Positions 18,260-27,787 are shown, counted from the first letter of the stretch. The stretch: DNA of 64,000 nucleotides from Vreelandella salicampi (GCF_013415105.1 NZ_JACCDF010000004.1:154423-218422), one strand, 5' to 3'. Notes: generated from the sequence alone by a model not told the origin. Translations and numbers: made by a program.

Positions 18260-19330
18260 TTAGGCGCGCTCAAGGAATAGCGCCATCAGCGGTGTATTGA
18301 TGTAGAAGTTGCTACGGCCGACCTTGGTTTTGTCCAGCAGGCCAATGCTGACCAGCTCATCCAGGTATTTGGTAGCGGTGATACGGCTGACGGCAAGATC
18401 CTCCATCACGAATTCGATTTTCGTATATGGGTGATTGAACAGGTTGTTCAGCAGTTCCTGCCGGTAAATTTTGGGGCATTCATCACGCATCCGGTGTTTG
18501 GTATATTGCATCAACTCGCGGATTTGACCAATCAGGTCAATGGTTTGCTGAGCGGTCTGGCTGATACCTTCCAGCATATAGAGCAGCCACGGCTCCCAGT
18601 TCCCGGTATCGCGCACTGCCTGTAATTGCCGGTAGTAATCGGCTTTGGTCTGGATCAGATAGCGGCTGAAGTACAGCACGGGCAAGTCGAGCAGGTCTTG
18701 AGCGACCAGATACAGCATGTTGATGATACGCCCGGTCCGGCCGTTGCCATCATAGAACGGGTGAACACTTTCAAACTGATGATGGATGATGGCCATTTTT
18801 ACCAACGGGTCTGCATCGCACAGCTCGTCATCGTTGATGTAAGCCACCAGGTTGCTCATCAACGCTTCGATGTCCTGGGCGGACTGGGGCGGCTCATAGA
18901 CGACCTCCCCAGTGGCCTGATTCTTCAATGCGGTCCCCGGTAGCTTCCGGAAACCGGCGTTGTTGTGTTCGAGCGTCTCCTGAATCAGGAGAATATCGTT
19001 AAGCCGGATCAGCCGCGACTGCCGAACGCTGCGGAACCCGGCTCGCAGGGCGGTTGCGTAATCCTGAACCTCTTTGGTTTGCGGTGAGACGCTGGCCGCG
19101 TCCGCCACGACAGCGCGATACAGATCATCCTGGGTAGTGATGATATTTTCGATTTCAGAGCTGTGCCGGGCTTCTTGCAAGGTCAGCGTGTTGATCAAGA
19201 TTTCTTCATTGGGAATGGTCGCGGCTACGCCTTTCAGCTCTGCCAGGTAACGATGTGCCTCCGCCGCTTTTTTCAGCACGGAGCGCGTTTCCCACTTTTC
19301 GATGTGTTCAAGGGGTAGCGTTGGCAGCAC
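18260..19330 (-). CDS. Fic family protein (AMP transferase) with self-inhibitory motif and C-terminal wHTH
   Basis: A 356-residue Fic protein. The full catalytic motif HPFYDGNGRTGR is at 190-201, so the residues for nucleotide transfer (usually AMP from ATP onto a target hydroxyl) are intact. An inhibitory helix motif SSEIEN at 57-62 fits the (S/T)xxxE(G/N) consensus of class II Fic proteins, which block their own active site. The C-terminal 70 residues (DLAVSRITATKYLDELVSIGLL) form a winged-helix DNA-binding domain. It begins at a GTG (19330) after a weak AGAAGAG, and an A+T-rich 170-base gap with a long inverted repeat separates it from hsdR. Fic genes inside type I loci are known; their target and purpose there are not established to my knowledge. 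Confidence 0.88.
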   Translation of the reverse strand: MLPTLPLEHIEKWETRSVLKKAAEAHRYLAELKGVAATIPNEEILINTLTLQEARHSSEIENIITTQDDLYRAVVADAASVSPQTKEVQDYATALRAGFRSVRQSRLIRLNDILLIQETLEHNNAGFRKLPGTALKNQATGEVVYEPPQSAQDIEALMSNLVAYINDDELCDADPLVKMAIIHHQFESVHPFYDGNGRTGRIINMLYLVAQDLLDLPVLYFSRYLIQTKADYYRQLQAVRDTGNWEPWLLYMLEGISQTAQQTIDLIGQIRELMQYTKHRMRDECPKIYRQELLNNLFNHPYTKIEFVMEDLAVSRITATKYLDELVSIGLLDKTKVGRSNFYINTPLMALFLERA

Positions 19331-19391
19331 GGAGCGTCTCTTCTTATATCATGTATAGAAAAATAGAAAATCTATATATATTGGGATAGAT

Positions 19392-19421
19392 ATGCAAAGG
19401 AAATGGCACTTTCCTTTGCAT
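19392..19421. repeat. Perfect 12-bp inverted repeat upstream of fic
   Basis: ATGCAAAGGAAA, loop TGGCAC, TTTCCTTTGCAT. It lies between hsdR and fic, about 62 bases before the fic start. There is no adjoining U-run, so it is either an operator (a candidate for the Fic wHTH domain) or an RNA hairpin in the hsdR-fic transcript. Confidence 0.75.
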
Positions 19422-19501
19422 GTGAAGCAGTAAATGTATAAATAACGGCAAAATCTAGCTATTTGCTAAGGCCAATCAGCCAGAGCCCCGACACCGCTCA
19501 T

Positions 19502-22500
19502 TTAAGCGCTCTGCTGCGGCCACATGGCATCGCCTAGCTCATCCAGCACGGTATCCAATTGGTCGCCCAGTATTTTATCCAACTGCTTTGCACCACCTTG
19601 GAAGGCGGGTAGCTGGTTGACGGTTTCGCGGTCGATAATGATCTCATGGGTCAGTTGCTTAGCTAGGCGTTCTAGCCACTTGCGCTGGGCCGATGTCCAA
19701 TCGTGCTGGGTATAGATGCGGTCCATGGCTTCAGCGACGCGCTGCTCAAAGGGCTTTAGAGGCTCGCCCAGCGCAGCGCGGCGGATATGGCCAACGATAC
19801 TGGCAGCAATGTCTTTATTGGTCTGGTTGCGCACGGCGGTTTGCAGATTGGCTTCCGAATAGCCGTGGTTATCCAGCAGCACTTTCACTTCCTTGAGTTG
19901 CTGGCGCGTAAGGTCGCGGGGCTTGTTGACGACCACTGCCAGGGCGGTCGATTGGTTAACCTGCTCTTTGATAAACGCGTTGAAGCTGTCCAGGTAATCC
20001 TCAGGCCGCTGGTGCACACCGTAGCTTTGGGTGGGCTCCTGGATGAGCTTGTCTTCATGGTGCGAAATCACGGGCATGTTGTCGCTGCCTGCCAGTGATT
20101 TCACTTGGCCAAGTTGATTAACCAGGCCGCTGTGCTGGGTGATGAATGCTGACGCTTCGCGCGGACCTAATTTCTGAAGGTGCTGGTGCAGATTTTTTGG
20201 CTCCACGCCCCACAGCTCTTGCAGTTCGTCCAGCTTGTCTTTCAGCGCCGGCCGGCTTTCGGCTTTGTTGTCGGCTTTGCGCAGTACACGCATGACCTTC
20301 TGACTCAGTTGGCTAAGCACTACATCAGCTTGGCTTTCGCCCAGCTGTTCGCCAGGGCTATTCAGCGCTGCTTCTAGATGGTCCTCGTCGGTCAGCTCGT
20401 CGACCAGTTGCTCCAAGGTGATATTAGGGTCTCTCACCAGGGGCTTCATGGTGTTGACCTCGGCAAGGGCGGCGTAGATATCGACCGGGTCATAAATACG
20501 GAACACGGTTTTGCCGATTTCGTCACAGCGACGGGTGGCGCGGCCAATCATTTGCTCATACAGAATGCGCGAGCGCACCCGCCGCATAAACACTAAGTGA
20601 CAGATCTTGGGTACATCGATACCGGTCGTCAGCAGGTCGACGGTGACGGCAATACTGGGATAACGCTCGTTCTTGAAACGACGAATCAGCTGATCGACTT
20701 TGTCACTTTTGCCGGTAATCTTGGCAACGGCGGCTTCGTTATAGCTGCCGTTATAGAGCTCTTTAAAGGCATCATCCAGAAGGCGCTTGACCATATCAGC
20801 GTGCAGATCAGTCGCGCAGAAAATCAGCGCTTTTTCGTCGTCGAAGGGGTCTAGTTCCTGCGCCAGCTGTTCGCAGATAACCCGATTAAAATTCTCATTG
20901 ATCACTCGACGGTTGAAGGCCTCAACCTCGAAGCTCAGTTCGTCTTCGAGTTCCGTGGTATCCACCTCGCCGGTCTGGGTGTTAATCACCTCGACTGGCT
21001 TACCTTTCTCAAACTGGATGCCGTTCTTGGTCAGCAGGGTTTCGTAGCGAATGGGTGGTTCGTGGTCGATCAGCCAGTCATCCGCGACGGCTTCTCTGTA
21101 CGAGTAGGTGTAGACAGGTTTGCCAAAAATATCACTGGTGTGTCTGGCCGGGGTGGCCGTCAGGCCGATTTTGATGGCATCGAAGTAGTCCAGCACTCGC
21201 CGGTAACTGGAGATGTATTGACTGGCATCCCGCGTCGCCAGCTCACCTTCGGTCATTTCCTGATCCAGTGTATAGCCCCGGTGGGCTTCGTCGATAATGA
21301 TGCAATCAAACTGGTCAATGGGCGGCGGCTGATCGCTCATAAAGATGCGCTTCACCATGGCCTGAACGGTGGCGACCTGCACGCGGGTTTCGGCTTCAGC
21401 GGCCATATCGCCCAGTTCAGCGACATTATAAATCTTACTCAGGGTCTGGTTCTGCTCCAGAGGCGCTTCGTTAAAAGCGTCGATGGCCTGCTGCCCAAGG
21501 GCGGTGCGGTCTACAAGAAATAAAATGCGATGGTAGCGTTCGGTTTTCAGGAAGCGGTACATCAGGCCAATGATGGTACGGGTTTTACCCGTGCCAGTTG
21601 CCATGGCAAGCAATACGGAGCGGACGTTTCGTGACAGGGCATTTTCAGTCGCCGCAATAGCCTTCTGTTGATAGTCACGCAGTTTCAGATAACCGAAGGG
21701 TTCGTTCTTAAGCAGCTTTTCTGCGTTTTCTTTATCGCGCTCCAGTAAGTCCAGCAAACCACCCGGGGTATGAAAACGTGACAGTGCGCGTCGGGTGTTA
21801 CTGGGGTCCCGCACATCCCGAAACCAGGTGCCCGATTGTTCGGCCAGCTGGGGGACATAAGGTCGACCGTTACAGGAATAGACGAAAGGCACCATATAGT
21901 GGCCTTCGTCATCAGCAGGCCAGGCAATGGTGCGACCAGTAAGCTCCCAGGCACCTACCAGAGGGGCCTCGACGCGGACCCCTTTACTGTAACGTTCGGA
22001 CTGATCAATTTTGCCCGCCACGTTGGTGTTTTCTTTCTTGGCTTCTACCACCGCGATGGGCGCAAGGCCCACAAACAATACGTAATCGGCTCGACCTTTT
22101 TTGCCGTTATGATTGGTGGGCCATTCGGCAATCGCGCGGTAAGTCCCTTTCTCTGGCCTTGCGCCCTTCTGGTAGGTGATTTCCTGGCTGTCTGCTTCCC
22201 AGCCGGCTTCATGCAATTGCTGGTCAATGAGAATGCGGGTGAGTTCTTCGTTCAGTACCAGGGTATCGGTGGCGGCTTTGGTTTGCTTGGCCACTTTCTG
22301 GCGCTGCTGATTAACGGTTTGTTCGCCTTGCTGCGTGAGCTGCTTTTGCAGAGCTTTGATTTTATTTTCGTAGGCAGCTTGCTGTTGCGCCAGCGCTTCT
22401 TCGTGCTGGCGGGCTTGTTTCTCTAGCGCCCGAGCTTCTTCATCCATGGCGACGGCCAGGGCTTCGTATTCAGCCTTTTCTTTCTCAACCAGTTGGCTGA

Positions 22501-23059
22501 GTTGCTGGCTGCTGTTTAGCTCTACGTTCGCGTTTTGCAGATCATGGCGCAGTTTTTCGATACCTGACTGCAACTGGCGTAGTTGGGCGCTGGGATCTTC
22601 CGGTGGCACGAACGGCCCCGGTTTGAATCCGGACCCTGCATTGCCAAAGGAGCGGTGGAACCAAATCGCTAACTCTCTGGCCAATTTCAATCCATCCATG
22701 GCTTCTTTATGGCGAGTGCGAAATTGGTGGGTAGCCCGGTTCCCTTCGATCCGCAGGGTATGAAAAAGCTCTCGTACCTGGGATTCAAGCCGCAGCTCGC
22801 GATTTAGCCGATAAAGAAGGTCGGCTTGGCTCGTTTGCTCATCGAAATCGATACCTGACAGCGCGGCCATGTGCTGAGCAAGCGCCTCGCCCAGTTGGCG
22901 CAGCTTGATCAACGTGGTGTTAGGGTCGCTGGCGAATGCCCCCTCGGCAGCTGAAGCCAGCTGCACAAATAGCGCGTCATGCTCGGCCAGGAAACCGAAA
23001 TTTGCTGATGCTTGGTCGCTGACTCGCACAGATGGCTCCACTTCGTATGCACTTGGCAT
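19502..23059 (-). CDS. hsdR: Type I restriction endonuclease subunit R
   Basis: The motor and nuclease subunit of the type I system, 1185 residues. An N-terminal DUF4145-like region is followed by a coiled coil (about 165-270, many Gln/Glu/Ala: LEKQARQHEEALAQQQAAYE), the PD-(D/E)XK nuclease core (GRADYVLFVG and IAVVEAKKENT), then a superfamily-2 helicase: motif I MATGTGKTRT, motif II IIIDEAHRG, motif III GLTATPARH, motif VI QMIGRATRR. All catalytic residues are present. It is the first gene of the locus, unlike the common hsdM-hsdS-hsdR order, so restriction is transcribed ahead of modification; control must then act after transcription or through internal promoters. A broken IS30 element lies just upstream. 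Confidence 0.95.
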   Translation of the reverse strand: MPSAYEVEPSVRVSDQASANFGFLAEHDALFVQLASAAEGAFASDPNTTLIKLRQLGEALAQHMAALSGIDFDEQTSQADLLYRLNRELRLESQVRELFHTLRIEGNRATHQFRTRHKEAMDGLKLARELAIWFHRSFGNAGSGFKPGPFVPPEDPSAQLRQLQSGIEKLRHDLQNANVELNSSQQLSQLVEKEKAEYEALAVAMDEEARALEKQARQHEEALAQQQAAYENKIKALQKQLTQQGEQTVNQQRQKVAKQTKAATDTLVLNEELTRILIDQQLHEAGWEADSQEITYQKGARPEKGTYRAIAEWPTNHNGKKGRADYVLFVGLAPIAVVEAKKENTNVAGKIDQSERYSKGVRVEAPLVGAWELTGRTIAWPADDEGHYMVPFVYSCNGRPYVPQLAEQSGTWFRDVRDPSNTRRALSRFHTPGGLLDLLERDKENAEKLLKNEPFGYLKLRDYQQKAIAATENALSRNVRSVLLAMATGTGKTRTIIGLMYRFLKTERYHRILFLVDRTALGQQAIDAFNEAPLEQNQTLSKIYNVAELGDMAAEAETRVQVATVQAMVKRIFMSDQPPPIDQFDCIIIDEAHRGYTLDQEMTEGELATRDASQYISSYRRVLDYFDAIKIGLTATPARHTSDIFGKPVYTYSYREAVADDWLIDHEPPIRYETLLTKNGIQFEKGKPVEVINTQTGEVDTTELEDELSFEVEAFNRRVINENFNRVICEQLAQELDPFDDEKALIFCATDLHADMVKRLLDDAFKELYNGSYNEAAVAKITGKSDKVDQLIRRFKNERYPSIAVTVDLLTTGIDVPKICHLVFMRRVRSRILYEQMIGRATRRCDEIGKTVFRIYDPVDIYAALAEVNTMKPLVRDPNITLEQLVDELTDEDHLEAALNSPGEQLGESQADVVLSQLSQKVMRVLRKADNKAESRPALKDKLDELQELWGVEPKNLHQHLQKLGPREASAFITQHSGLVNQLGQVKSLAGSDNMPVISHHEDKLIQEPTQSYGVHQRPEDYLDSFNAFIKEQVNQSTALAVVVNKPRDLTRQQLKEVKVLLDNHGYSEANLQTAVRNQTNKDIAASIVGHIRRAALGEPLKPFEQRVAEAMDRIYTQHDWTSAQRKWLERLAKQLTHEIIIDRETVNQLPAFQGGAKQLDKILGDQLDTVLDELGDAMWPQQSA

Positions 23060-23219
23060 TCATTACGGAAGGCTCGGCCTTCAGCCTTCTGTTGCTAATC
23101 AATGGACTTTATCAGGGTAGCGCGAAATGATCAGCCCTAATGCGACTGAAGGGACGAGCCTATCGCGCTTTGAACTGCAGAGTGGCAAGCCTGAAAGAAG
23201 AGAGCTCTGTTTCCTGAAT

Positions 23220-24190
23220 TCAAGTATTAAGCGCAACACCTGCGGTTTTTAGCACTCCTGAGTGCTCTCCCAAAAATACCTGTACCGGTGTTCCGTAGCC
23301 GAGCCGCTTTCGAGGCCGCTCGTTTAACTTATTGACGACTCGTCGCACCTCGGTATCCGTTACCTGTTGGAAGTACGTTTCCTTAGGAAAGTAATCCCGT
23401 ATCAGGCCATTAGTGTTTTCGTTACTCCCGAGCCGTCCAGACAGTAAGGATCACAGAAGTACGTCGATGCGGACACCTTCTTAGCCACGGTTTCATGGCC
23501 AGCGAACGCCGAGCCATTGTCCAGCGTTATAGTCAGCACAGCGCCATGACGACGCTTCAGCAACCGGATCATGGCTTTCTGGGTTAATTTCGCTGAGCCC
23601 CATGGGCAAGCGCGCTGCCAGAAGGTAGCCACTGCGTCACTCGACTAACGTGACCCAGCCCGATTGCTTGAGGCCCTGGATGACGGTATCCCCCTCCCAA
23701 TGTCAGATGGTGAGCCGGTCATCGACCTCAACAGGGCGGTGTTCGATGCCCACACGGTTAGGGATTTTGCCGAGGCCTGCACTCTTGGCGTGAGCACGAT
23801 GCTTGCTGCGCCGCTTAGGTTGACGAAGAGATCACCACCGCGCGCCTTGTCATTCCAGACCAAGGAATAGCTCCACAGGTGACTGACTCCTATGCCGACG
23901 CACGGCGCCATGAAACCGCTAATTTGATCTAGACTCCACTCCTCCCGCAGCTGCTTGGCGACGATGTTGATCATGCTGGGTAGGCGCTTCGTCCACTTCC
24001 AGGCGGTACGCCGGCGGTCGTTGCTAAGGCGCTGAGCTAGCTCAGGCTCATAACCGTCATCAGCCGCGTTACGACGCAACTCGCGACTGATCGTGCTGTT
24101 ATGAATGCCAAGATCCCTGGCGACCTGTCGCTGGCTCATACCTAGCCCAATATAAGCGTAAATCTGGTATCGTTGGTCTGGGACAGTTGT
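23220..24190 (-). pseudogene. IS30 family transposase, frameshifted remnant
   Basis: Leftward reading fragments of one IS30-type transposase. The 5' part reads DQRYQIYAYIGLGMSQRQVARDLG, then HNSTISRELRRN (the N-terminal HTH), ending in scrambled frame after about 24,000; the middle part holds ITLDNGSAFAGHE, matching the DDE-domain TxDNGxEF-like block; the 3' part reads KLNERPRKRLGYGTPVQVF and ends at 23220, the usual IS30 C-terminus. At least two frameshifts separate these parts, so the element is dead. The 5' limit is approximate, and I could not define terminal inverted repeats. It marks a past insertion between hsdR and the ietAS-like pair. Confidence 0.85.
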
Positions 24191-24495
24191 CGGTATCCCA
24201 TGCTCTGCTTCACTTTGATCGGTAAAGCAGGGAGGGTACCGGCGCTGGCTCTCCTGTTTCTACCGGGTGGTTCAAAGTGCTGCGGTTATTCTATTAATCC
24301 AGGGCTGAAGCCGTTCGATACTAATAAAGTGAAAACGGACTGAACCTGCATAAGCTGGATCAATTAGATAGTATTGCACGGCATCTATGGGGTTATGTAG
24401 TGTGGGGACTCATGGCGACAAAAAAGACAGGAAAGCAAGATTATCTTAAATTAATGAAAATGCCGCCCCAAGAGGCAGCATAGATCACTCATTGC
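24191..24495. other. IS flank and 3' end region of the protease gene, no gene
   Basis: About 305 bases with no supported gene. A 23-codon frame from the ATG at 24412 has no clear ribosome-binding site or relatives known to me. The part nearest 24190-24340 probably contains one end of the IS30 remnant. Confidence 0.4.
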
Positions 24496-26700
24496 TCATT
24501 GACTTCCCAGAGATATGTCCAAGGGAATATTAACTGGCGAGAGCACCGAATAACGCTGCCTAATTTTATTATATATATCGGTCACACCCTCAGCTTTGAC
24601 AGTAATCACTAAAGCGTAACCAACGTCCGGCGCCGACTGGTAATGAACATTTCTGCTTTCTTCCCTAGAAAAATATTCAATATCAAATACTGGGTCTACC
24701 AACTGCCCAGGGACAGTGAATTTTTTATTCCTATGGACACAGGTTTCCCATTTATGTGCACCATCTCTATGTTCTCGCTCAGAGCGATAATATTGTGAAC
24801 CTATACCGAAGAAATCGCTGGTATCTTCCTCCAAAACACCTACTCTTGGTCTAAAGACAACACCAATCCCTGACCGCGTGTAGTTTAGTGAATGTTCAGG
24901 GTCAGTATGTGCCTGGATGCAGAATGTTGCTTTAATTTCCACTGCGCCGGTCAACACCTCGTTTGGCATAGGGATCGGGCATCGAAGATATTCCCCCTTA
25001 ACCAAATTACCTTGAAATATTACGGTTGCACTTTCGTCATCACACTCTAAAACCTTAAGAGGATCTTCCTTAAACCTCCCCCAGCCCACCTCTTTTCTCA
25101 TAGTGCTTTTTTTAGGATCGGCTGTATGAACCAGCAGAGATTTAAGGGCATTAGAGCTCATATCGTAGTCGGTAAGAGAAGCAATACCAGCTGCTGTCCT
25201 TAAGACCATTGGCGCGGAATAACTAGTCCCACAAACTGCATTAATACTTGCCGTCATGGGGTTAAAAACCAAAAATGGCTCTGCTTCACTACCACCGAAA
25301 GCAAGACCGTCTGGCTTTATATAGCCTGGACTTCTTCCAGGGCCCATGCAGCTATAAGGAGCTCGTGACCATTTACTCCCACTTCTATCAGAAGAACCTA
25401 TCGAAAGCGCATTAACCATATCACCAGGAGGCTGTATTCTATCCGCACCTTCCACATCTCCATCATTACCTACTGCAACAGTTGCAAAAATCCCATGCCT
25501 AGAACAAAGCTGATCTAATACTGCTGTCCACGCATGCACTTCATCGTCATAGATAGGCATCCTCGGCCCAAGGCTTAGATTGACAAAGCGGTAATCACCA
25601 TACTCTAACTCAGATTTTATCTTTAAGAGAACATCGTAAAGATCGGGGTCTCTCCCACTGTCCTTAGCAAGAACTCTAAAGTGATCTACTTTAGTATATG
25701 GTTGCCCTAATACTCTACTATCATCCACCCTCCCAAAAAGATAAGTCGAAGTCACCTCGTTTCCGTGGAGCAAAAAGTTTCCATAAGTCGTATCTGTATC
25801 ATCCCAAACATATTCATCTGCCCATTGGCTAAGGTCGCTGGTACCCAGACCACCATCAAATATCGCTGCAACAACATCTTCATTTAATGCGGGTTCTTCC
25901 GGCAAAGACAATGACTCCGACAAGTTATTCCGCATTACTTCAGGCACCGCTGAGCGAAGTGGAGGCATAACTCTTGCTACACGAACAAATGCATGCAGAA
26001 TCACACAGCTCATTACTTTTGGAGTCGCCCATACAGGAAGAAACGTAAGCTTACCAACCTGTATCATCTTTTTAACTTGTGGATCTCCACCACAATTTTT
26101 AGTATACTTTACAAAAGAATCAATGATGTCTTTTTCATCAGGCCCCGCATGGAGTACGATTTCGTACTGCTTCGGATTCTCATCATCATAATTAGAAAGT
26201 TCGCCTTTAAAACAGCTTCTGCTATCAATCCAAGATATTTCTTCTATTTCTCTAAGTTCGGATTGCTGCTTTTTATTTGCCCTCCCATCCTCAATCATAG
26301 TCCGCAACCGCCGTAAGCTACCGACACTCCCGGCGACGAATATAGAAGCGCTTACCAAATCTTTTTCCTCATCACGCTTCCGAGTAACTTTTCTTGGACG
26401 AAGGCAAACTTCCTTACTGCCAACATCTCGCAATCCAGCAGCATCAAAAATATTTACAGGGTAATAAGACTTAGCAAGGAATGCGGGATGAAGAATTAAT
26501 TCAAAAACCCCTTCTCCACGGGGCTTAGCTTCAGCAGGCAAGGAATCAAACTCTTTTTCAACAGAGCGAATTTGGCCAGGTAAAATTTCCTGTATTTCAG
26601 GAAAAGAATATGGATATTTTTTAGGTCCACCACCAGTGCTAAAGCCACGCTGGCTAGACAACAATTCCCCTTTACCTAATAGCAAGTTCCTTTCAGCCAT
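24496..26700 (-). CDS. Subtilisin-like (S8) serine protease, IetS-like
   Basis: A 734-residue cytoplasmic-looking subtilase without signal peptide. The catalytic triad is intact: Asp282 in AIFDGGLG, His312 in LLHGNEVTS and Ser493 in CGTSYSAP, with the oxyanion Asn412 in VAVGNDGD. About 270 residues of unknown fold precede the protease domain, and a beta-rich domain of about 170 residues follows it. It begins 3 bases after the AAA ATPase gene (AAGGGTGAATT before ATG), a tightly coupled pair. This is the gene arrangement of ietAS, described on an Agrobacterium Ti plasmid as an incompatibility/toxin-antitoxin-like pair and later listed among phage-defence systems, with the protease as effector. 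Assignment is from architecture and context. The gene is visibly A+T richer than its surroundings, suggesting transfer. Confidence 0.75.
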   Translation of the reverse strand: MAERNLLLGKGELLSSQRGFSTGGGPKKYPYSFPEIQEILPGQIRSVEKEFDSLPAEAKPRGEGVFELILHPAFLAKSYYPVNIFDAAGLRDVGSKEVCLRPRKVTRKRDEEKDLVSASIFVAGSVGSLRRLRTMIEDGRANKKQQSELREIEEISWIDSRSCFKGELSNYDDENPKQYEIVLHAGPDEKDIIDSFVKYTKNCGGDPQVKKMIQVGKLTFLPVWATPKVMSCVILHAFVRVARVMPPLRSAVPEVMRNNLSESLSLPEEPALNEDVVAAIFDGGLGTSDLSQWADEYVWDDTDTTYGNFLLHGNEVTSTYLFGRVDDSRVLGQPYTKVDHFRVLAKDSGRDPDLYDVLLKIKSELEYGDYRFVNLSLGPRMPIYDDEVHAWTAVLDQLCSRHGIFATVAVGNDGDVEGADRIQPPGDMVNALSIGSSDRSGSKWSRAPYSCMGPGRSPGYIKPDGLAFGGSEAEPFLVFNPMTASINAVCGTSYSAPMVLRTAAGIASLTDYDMSSNALKSLLVHTADPKKSTMRKEVGWGRFKEDPLKVLECDDESATVIFQGNLVKGEYLRCPIPMPNEVLTGAVEIKATFCIQAHTDPEHSLNYTRSGIGVVFRPRVGVLEEDTSDFFGIGSQYYRSEREHRDGAHKWETCVHRNKKFTVPGQLVDPVFDIEYFSREESRNVHYQSAPDVGYALVITVKAEGVTDIYNKIRQRYSVLSPVNIPLDISLGSQ

Positions 26701-26703
26701 AAT

Positions 26704-27780
26704 TCACCCTTCAGCATTTATGATTTTAGTGACAGTTGGATGACTCATTCCTGTCACTTCAGCTACTTTCCTTCTAGAAACCCCTTGCGCAACTACCTCT
26801 TTAATTCTCTTATTCCTCAACTCAAGATCACCAAGCTCGCATATTAGAACACCTAGAATTGCATCGTCATAAGCATGCTCATGCAGCACATGCTTCTTCA
26901 TGGCCTGCTGACAAATTTTTTCAATGTCTGAGAAAGATTTTCCAGTCAAAAGAGGCGATATTTTCCCAGCAATTTTTTCTGAAACACCTTTGCTCTTCAA
27001 AATCTTTAAGACTATATCTTTTCCTGGATTCTGAAAGTTGATGAGTTTATCAAACCTTCGCCATACAGCCCTGTCAAGCAACTCGGGATGATTGGTAGCT
27101 GCTACCAATATTGATTGATGCGGCCATCGGTCTATAGATTGAAGAAGAACATTAACCAACCGTTTAAGCTCTCCAATATCTTTGTCATCGTCTCTTTTTT
27201 TGGCCACTGCGTCGAATTCGTCCAAGAAAAGAACGCATGGGAATGATGTAGAATATTCAAAAACACTTTTTATATTGGCCCCAGTCTTTCCCAGCAAGCT
27301 TGACATAACGGTTGACAAATCAAGCGTCACTAAAGGAAGACTTAACTTTGATGCCAGCCACGAAGCAGCAAATGTCTTCCCCACTCCTGGAGGTCCTGTG
27401 AAAATGACTTTTGAAACAGGCTCCAAACCTGCTGAAATCAATTTTTTTGAACTATTCCTCTCTTCAATAATTGAATTAAGCCCAGCATCCACTTGTTCAT
27501 CCCAAAAAATATCATTGGGAAAGTTAAATTTTATTTGTTCTGAGACTAGGCTGGCGCGACTGTCGCTGTCAACAGGTGAGACGTTTTTCCTTGACACAAG
27601 CCTAGCGGGCTTAGCACTATCTGGCGCAGCCAGTAGATCAGCAAGTCTCTCTGCAACCGGATCGCCATCCTTTTTCAACTTGCTGGCTATCCTCCGCCCA
27701 AGCAGAGCAAATCCTGCGGCGTTACCATTGACGCCCTGCTTGAAAAGGTCCACAAGCTCTTTGTCATCAATATTTTGCAT
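26704..27780 (-). CDS. AAA ATPase with C-terminal HTH, IetA-like
   Basis: A 358-residue AAA+ ATPase: Walker A GPPGVGKT (129-136), Walker B LFLDEFD (184-190), sensor-1 Asn in AATNHPELLD (Asn230) and the Arg pair WRRFD (241-242) of an arginine finger, all intact. The first 100 residues are helical and may bind substrate or partner. The last 30 residues (VAQGVSRRKVAEVTGMSHPT, positions about 330-349, then VTKII) form a resolvase/Hin-like helix-turn-helix, so the ATPase may also bind DNA. It is the first gene of the pair, behind a TTGACA-N17-TATCAT promoter, with GGAGG before the ATG. In ietAS the ATPase is needed to control the protease; a role as sensor plus autorepressor is inferred. Low G+C content fits horizontal transfer. 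Confidence 0.78.
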   Translation of the reverse strand: MQNIDDKELVDLFKQGVNGNAAGFALLGRRIASKLKKDGDPVAERLADLLAAPDSAKPARLVSRKNVSPVDSDSRASLVSEQIKFNFPNDIFWDEQVDAGLNSIIEERNSSKKLISAGLEPVSKVIFTGPPGVGKTFAASWLASKLSLPLVTLDLSTVMSSLLGKTGANIKSVFEYSTSFPCVLFLDEFDAVAKKRDDDKDIGELKRLVNVLLQSIDRWPHQSILVAATNHPELLDRAVWRRFDKLINFQNPGKDIVLKILKSKGVSEKIAGKISPLLTGKSFSDIEKICQQAMKKHVLHEHAYDDAILGVLICELGDLELRNKRIKEVVAQGVSRRKVAEVTGMSHPTVTKIINAEG

Positions 27781-27787
27781 CTACGCC

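Noticed and set aside
24412..24483. 23-codon frame after the protease gene, possible small antitoxin
   Set aside because: No ribosome-binding site, not next to the promoter of the pair, and on the opposite strand; no support beyond its being open.
25993..26316. 107-codon plus-strand frame inside the protease gene
   Set aside because: It is the complement of coding sequence in an A+T-rich gene, where long chance frames are common.
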